Shown here one piece after another: positions 5,754 to 7,319 of a stretch of DNA of 7,319 nucleotides; position 1 is the first letter of the stretch; each line of letters begins with the position of its first letter. A program made the translations under genes and the position numbers. The notes below the pieces were generated by a model. That model had not been told where the DNA came from, made no database searches, and saw nothing but the letters and a program-made list of their open reading frames with translations. Location: assembly GCA_027296025.1 (NCBI GenBank), contig JAPUJU010000129.1:1-7319 (forward strand). The letters are read 5' to 3'. The DNA comes from a bacterium. Its GTDB lineage: Bacteria > Krumholzibacteriota > Krumholzibacteriia > WVZY01.

Positions 5754-6410
5754 CTAGTGCAGGCGGAAGTTGAACGGAATCACGACGTGTGCCTTCACCG
5801 GCTGCGTCCGTTGCTTCGCCGGCTTGAACCTGCATCTACGGGCTGCGTTCAGAGCAGTTTTTTCCATGGCCGGGGTCACGTCGGAGCTCATCAGCTCGAC
5901 GCTCCCGACTTTCCCGTCCGTCATAACGAGCACCTTGATCCGGACGGTGCCTTCGATTCCCGCTTCACGCGCCAGTTCGGGATAGAGCGGCGTTTCGAAG
6001 TGCAACAGAACCGGTGGCTCGTCAAACGCGAGAAAGACACCACCACCGCCGCCACCCGGTGGTGGTGGCGGAGGCATTTTGTCGAAATCATCAAACGTTG
6101 TCTCGGGCATGTCTTCGGTATCCGCATCCTCATCGGCGGCCGCTTCGACCGGCACGGACGACATCTGAATTTCTTTGGGCGGAGGTGGGATCTCAATATT
6201 GTCGGGAACGTCGACGACTTCGAATTGTTCGTCCTTGAGCTGGTACGGCTTAAATGTGAACGGAGGTGACAGGACGAACAGCGCCACGTGCAGAAACAGC
6301 GCACCATACATAGCCTTGCGGATATAACTTCCGTAGCGGCCTTTGAAATCCTTGTTCGCGACTGGAACGCTCGCGAGGTGGTCGTCTGCTACGCTTGCGA
6401 CGTGTGTCAT
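5754..6410 (-). CDS. tonB: TonB family energy transducer
   Basis: Encodes 218 residues. TonB spans the periplasm and passes energy from ExbB-ExbD to outer-membrane receptors. A 33-residue cytoplasmic N-terminus precedes one transmembrane anchor (about 34-50, KAMYGALFLHVALFVLSPP). A periplasmic linker follows (51-137), with a PPPP stretch at 75-78, a strongly acidic segment (about 89-110) and six prolines directly followed by six glycines (113-124). The TonB C-terminal domain spans about 138-217 and carries the family landmark PLYPELAREAGIEGTVRI (141-158) and the closing RRCRFKPAK and IPFNFRLH. The linker is unusual: acidic with a Pro6-Gly6 block rather than the Pro-Lys/Pro-Glu repeats of enterobacterial TonB. 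ATG at 6410 is 2 bases past the exbD stop, with GCGGATAAC just upstream. It is the last gene of the cassette. The TonB-dependent receptor it serves is not in the window. Confidence 0.93.
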   Translation of the reverse strand: MTHVASVADDHLASVPVANKDFKGRYGSYIRKAMYGALFLHVALFVLSPPFTFKPYQLKDEQFEVVDVPDNIEIPPPPKEIQMSSVPVEAAADEDADTEDMPETTFDDFDKMPPPPPPGGGGGGVFLAFDEPPVLLHFETPLYPELAREAGIEGTVRIKVLVMTDGKVGSVELMSSDVTPAMEKTALNAARRCRFKPAKQRTQPVKAHVVIPFNFRLH

Positions 6411-6412
6411 CG

Positions 6413-6826
6413 TTATCCGCTCGCCTTTTCCGGGTCACTGGTGAATGATACCCTCACGGCATTGGCCTTCTTCAGTTCCTCCATCACGTCGGCGACAATT
6501 CCGTTCGCCGTTCGGTGATCCGCGTTGAACGCGACAATCAGCGTCGGATTCCCCGACAACATAGTGGTGATGATGTCCTGAATCTGGTCGATCTCGACCA
6601 GTTTGTCCTGGATGGAGATGTTGCCAACCCGATCGATCCAGATCCGCATGGTCTGATCACGCTTTTGTTTGACACCTGTTTCAACTCGCGGCAGCTTCAC
6701 GCTCAAACCGTCTTCCATCTTGAAGATAGTTGTCACCATGAAGAAAATCAACAAAAGGAAGGCGATATCCGCCATCGACGATGTCGGTACGGTGTTTTCT
6801 ACTTTAGAATCGCGCCCGAATTTCAT
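6413..6826 (-). CDS. exbD: ExbD/TolR-family biopolymer transport protein, copy 2
   Basis: Encodes 137 residues and is colinear with the preceding ExbD: the helix begins SMADIAFLLLIFFMVTT and the conserved aspartate is again residue 20. The transmembrane half is nearly identical to copy 1, while the periplasmic half (about 50-137) has diverged strongly, as expected of an old tandem duplication with specialised periplasmic contacts. The C-terminal VMEELKKANAVRVSF matches the usual closing helix and strand. ATG at 6826 is 4 bases after the copy 1 stop, with AGAGG ending 11 bases upstream as a possible ribosome site. The TAA stop is 2 bases from the tonB start. Tandem exbD genes are known in many FCB-group and other bacteria. 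Both copies keep the Asp, so neither looks like a degenerate partner. It probably forms an ExbD heterodimer inside an ExbB pentamer, which is inference. Confidence 0.93.
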   Translation of the reverse strand: MKFGRDSKVENTVPTSSMADIAFLLLIFFMVTTIFKMEDGLSVKLPRVETGVKQKRDQTMRIWIDRVGNISIQDKLVEIDQIQDIITTMLSGNPTLIVAFNADHRTANGIVADVMEELKKANAVRVSFTSDPEKASG

Positions 6827-6830
6827 CGTG

Positions 6831-7247
6831 TCAGCGACCTCTTGCTACTTTCATTGTTTTAAGAGAGATCCTTCGCGCGTTGGCCAGCCGCAGTTCGTCG
6901 AGAATGTCGACCATCAGGCCGTAGTCGCTATCCGGGTGCGACTCGATCACGACGATGAGTTTCGGCTTTTCGATCAGCTTGCGCTCGATCATGTTCCGTA
7001 AGCGCCTGAGCCCGACGACCTCTTTCTTGATCATGATTGACCCGTTTGGGTGGGCCTCGATAACGAGAAGGTTGTCGCGCTTGACCTTCGTCGTCGTCGA
7101 TTGCTTGCCGGGAAGTACGAGCGGTATGCCCTCTTCGAGGGCGAAAATCGTGGTTACGAGAAAGAAAATCAGCAGCAGAAACGCAATATCCGACATCGAT
7201 GCTGCCGAAACTTCCTGCGTCGCCCTGCTCCTGCTGAGTTTTCTCAT
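6831..7247 (-). CDS. exbD: ExbD/TolR-family biopolymer transport protein, copy 1
   Basis: Encodes 138 residues, the normal ExbD length. ExbD is the inner-membrane partner of ExbB that carries the proton-responsive aspartate and energises TonB. The layout is a short cytoplasmic N-terminus (1-17), one transmembrane helix (about 20-36) beginning SMSDIAFLLLIFFLVTT, and a periplasmic domain (about 45-135). Asp20 sits at the start of the helix, where the essential proton-carrying Asp of ExbD/TolR is found. The periplasmic domain ends with the family pattern of a DILDELRLANARRISL helix and strand. The ATG at 7247 lies 6 bases after the stop of the exbB-like gene and leaves the expected short N-terminus; only a weak GGA precedes it, so translational coupling is likely. 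The TGA stop is 4 bases before the next exbD. TolR is the main alternative, but adjacent tonB favours ExbD. Confidence 0.93.
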   Translation of the reverse strand: MRKLSRSRATQEVSAASMSDIAFLLLIFFLVTTIFALEEGIPLVLPGKQSTTTKVKRDNLLVIEAHPNGSIMIKKEVVGLRRLRNMIERKLIEKPKLIVVIESHPDSDYGLMVDILDELRLANARRISLKTMKVARGR

Positions 7248-7253
7248 TCCGTA

Positions 7254-7319
7254 TTAGCTCTCGCGTACTTCGATCTCTACGAGTTCGTTGACAAGCTCGG
7301 CGCTTGCCTCTTCCATCTC
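7254..7319 (-). CDS. exbB: ExbB/TolQ-family proton channel, C-terminal tail only (partial)
   Basis: Only the last 21 codons and a TAA stop lie in the window; the rest of the gene is beyond the right edge. The tail reads EMEEASAELVNELVEIEVRES, an acidic amphipathic stretch of the kind that ends the cytoplasmic C-terminal helix of MotA/TolQ/ExbB proton-channel proteins. No transmembrane helix is visible, so the identification rests mainly on context: the reading frame stops 6 bases before an exbD start and is followed by a second exbD and tonB, the usual exbB-exbD-exbD-tonB order. ExbB would form the inner-membrane pentamer surrounding ExbD and couple proton flow to TonB. The frame is open to the window edge without a stop. 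A different membrane protein cannot be excluded from this fragment. Confidence 0.62.
   Translation of the reverse strand, partial: EMEEASAELVNELVEIEVRES

Noticed and set aside
5757..6269. Plus-strand open frame of 170 codons opposite tonB
   Set aside because: It lies wholly antisense to a well-supported tonB gene, has His/Arg-rich composition and no recognisable domain; it is a shadow of GC-rich coding DNA.

Overview
The window is a chromosomal stretch from a Gram-negative (diderm) bacterium. Every gene I can support lies on the minus strand, so the biological reading order runs from high to low coordinates. It encodes machinery that only makes sense in a two-membrane cell: an ExbB/ExbD/TonB energy-transduction cassette, then a TolC-type outer-membrane channel with a MacA/MacB-type ABC exporter. 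DNA is moderately GC-rich by eye. Two tandem exbD copies beside tonB, and a macB-like system split into one ATPase gene and two different permease genes, are common in the FCB group (Bacteroidota, Gemmatimonadota, Zixibacteria and related candidate phyla). That placement is an inference from gene order and style; there is no rRNA or other phylogenetic marker here.

Layout in transcription order. (1) 7319-5754: the last 21 codons of an exbB/tolQ-like gene, exbD copy 1, exbD copy 2 and tonB, packed with gaps of 6, 4 and 2 bases, clearly one transcript. (2) 5753-5382: a 372-base non-coding gap. Its tonB-proximal half is packed with degenerate direct and inverted repeats, and its tolC-proximal half carries a good sigma70-like promoter. 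(3) 5381-1: tolC family gene, ABC ATPase, periplasmic adaptor, ABC permease A and ABC permease B (cut by the window start), with gaps of 54, 23, 14 and 29 bases, again looking like one operon.

How they would work together: ExbB-ExbD uses the proton gradient to energise TonB, which pulls on TonB-dependent outer-membrane receptors (none is in the window) for import. The second operon supplies all parts of a tripartite exporter: a cytoplasmic ATPase, two non-identical MacB-type permeases that could form a heterodimer, a periplasmic adaptor anchored in the inner membrane, and a TolC-like exit duct. The substrate cannot be read from the sequence.

I see no mobile element, CRISPR array, tRNA or rRNA. 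The coding content is conventional. The points most worth a second look are the repeat cluster between tonB and tolC, the pair of obligatory TTG starts in the exporter operon, and the architecture of the TonB linker.
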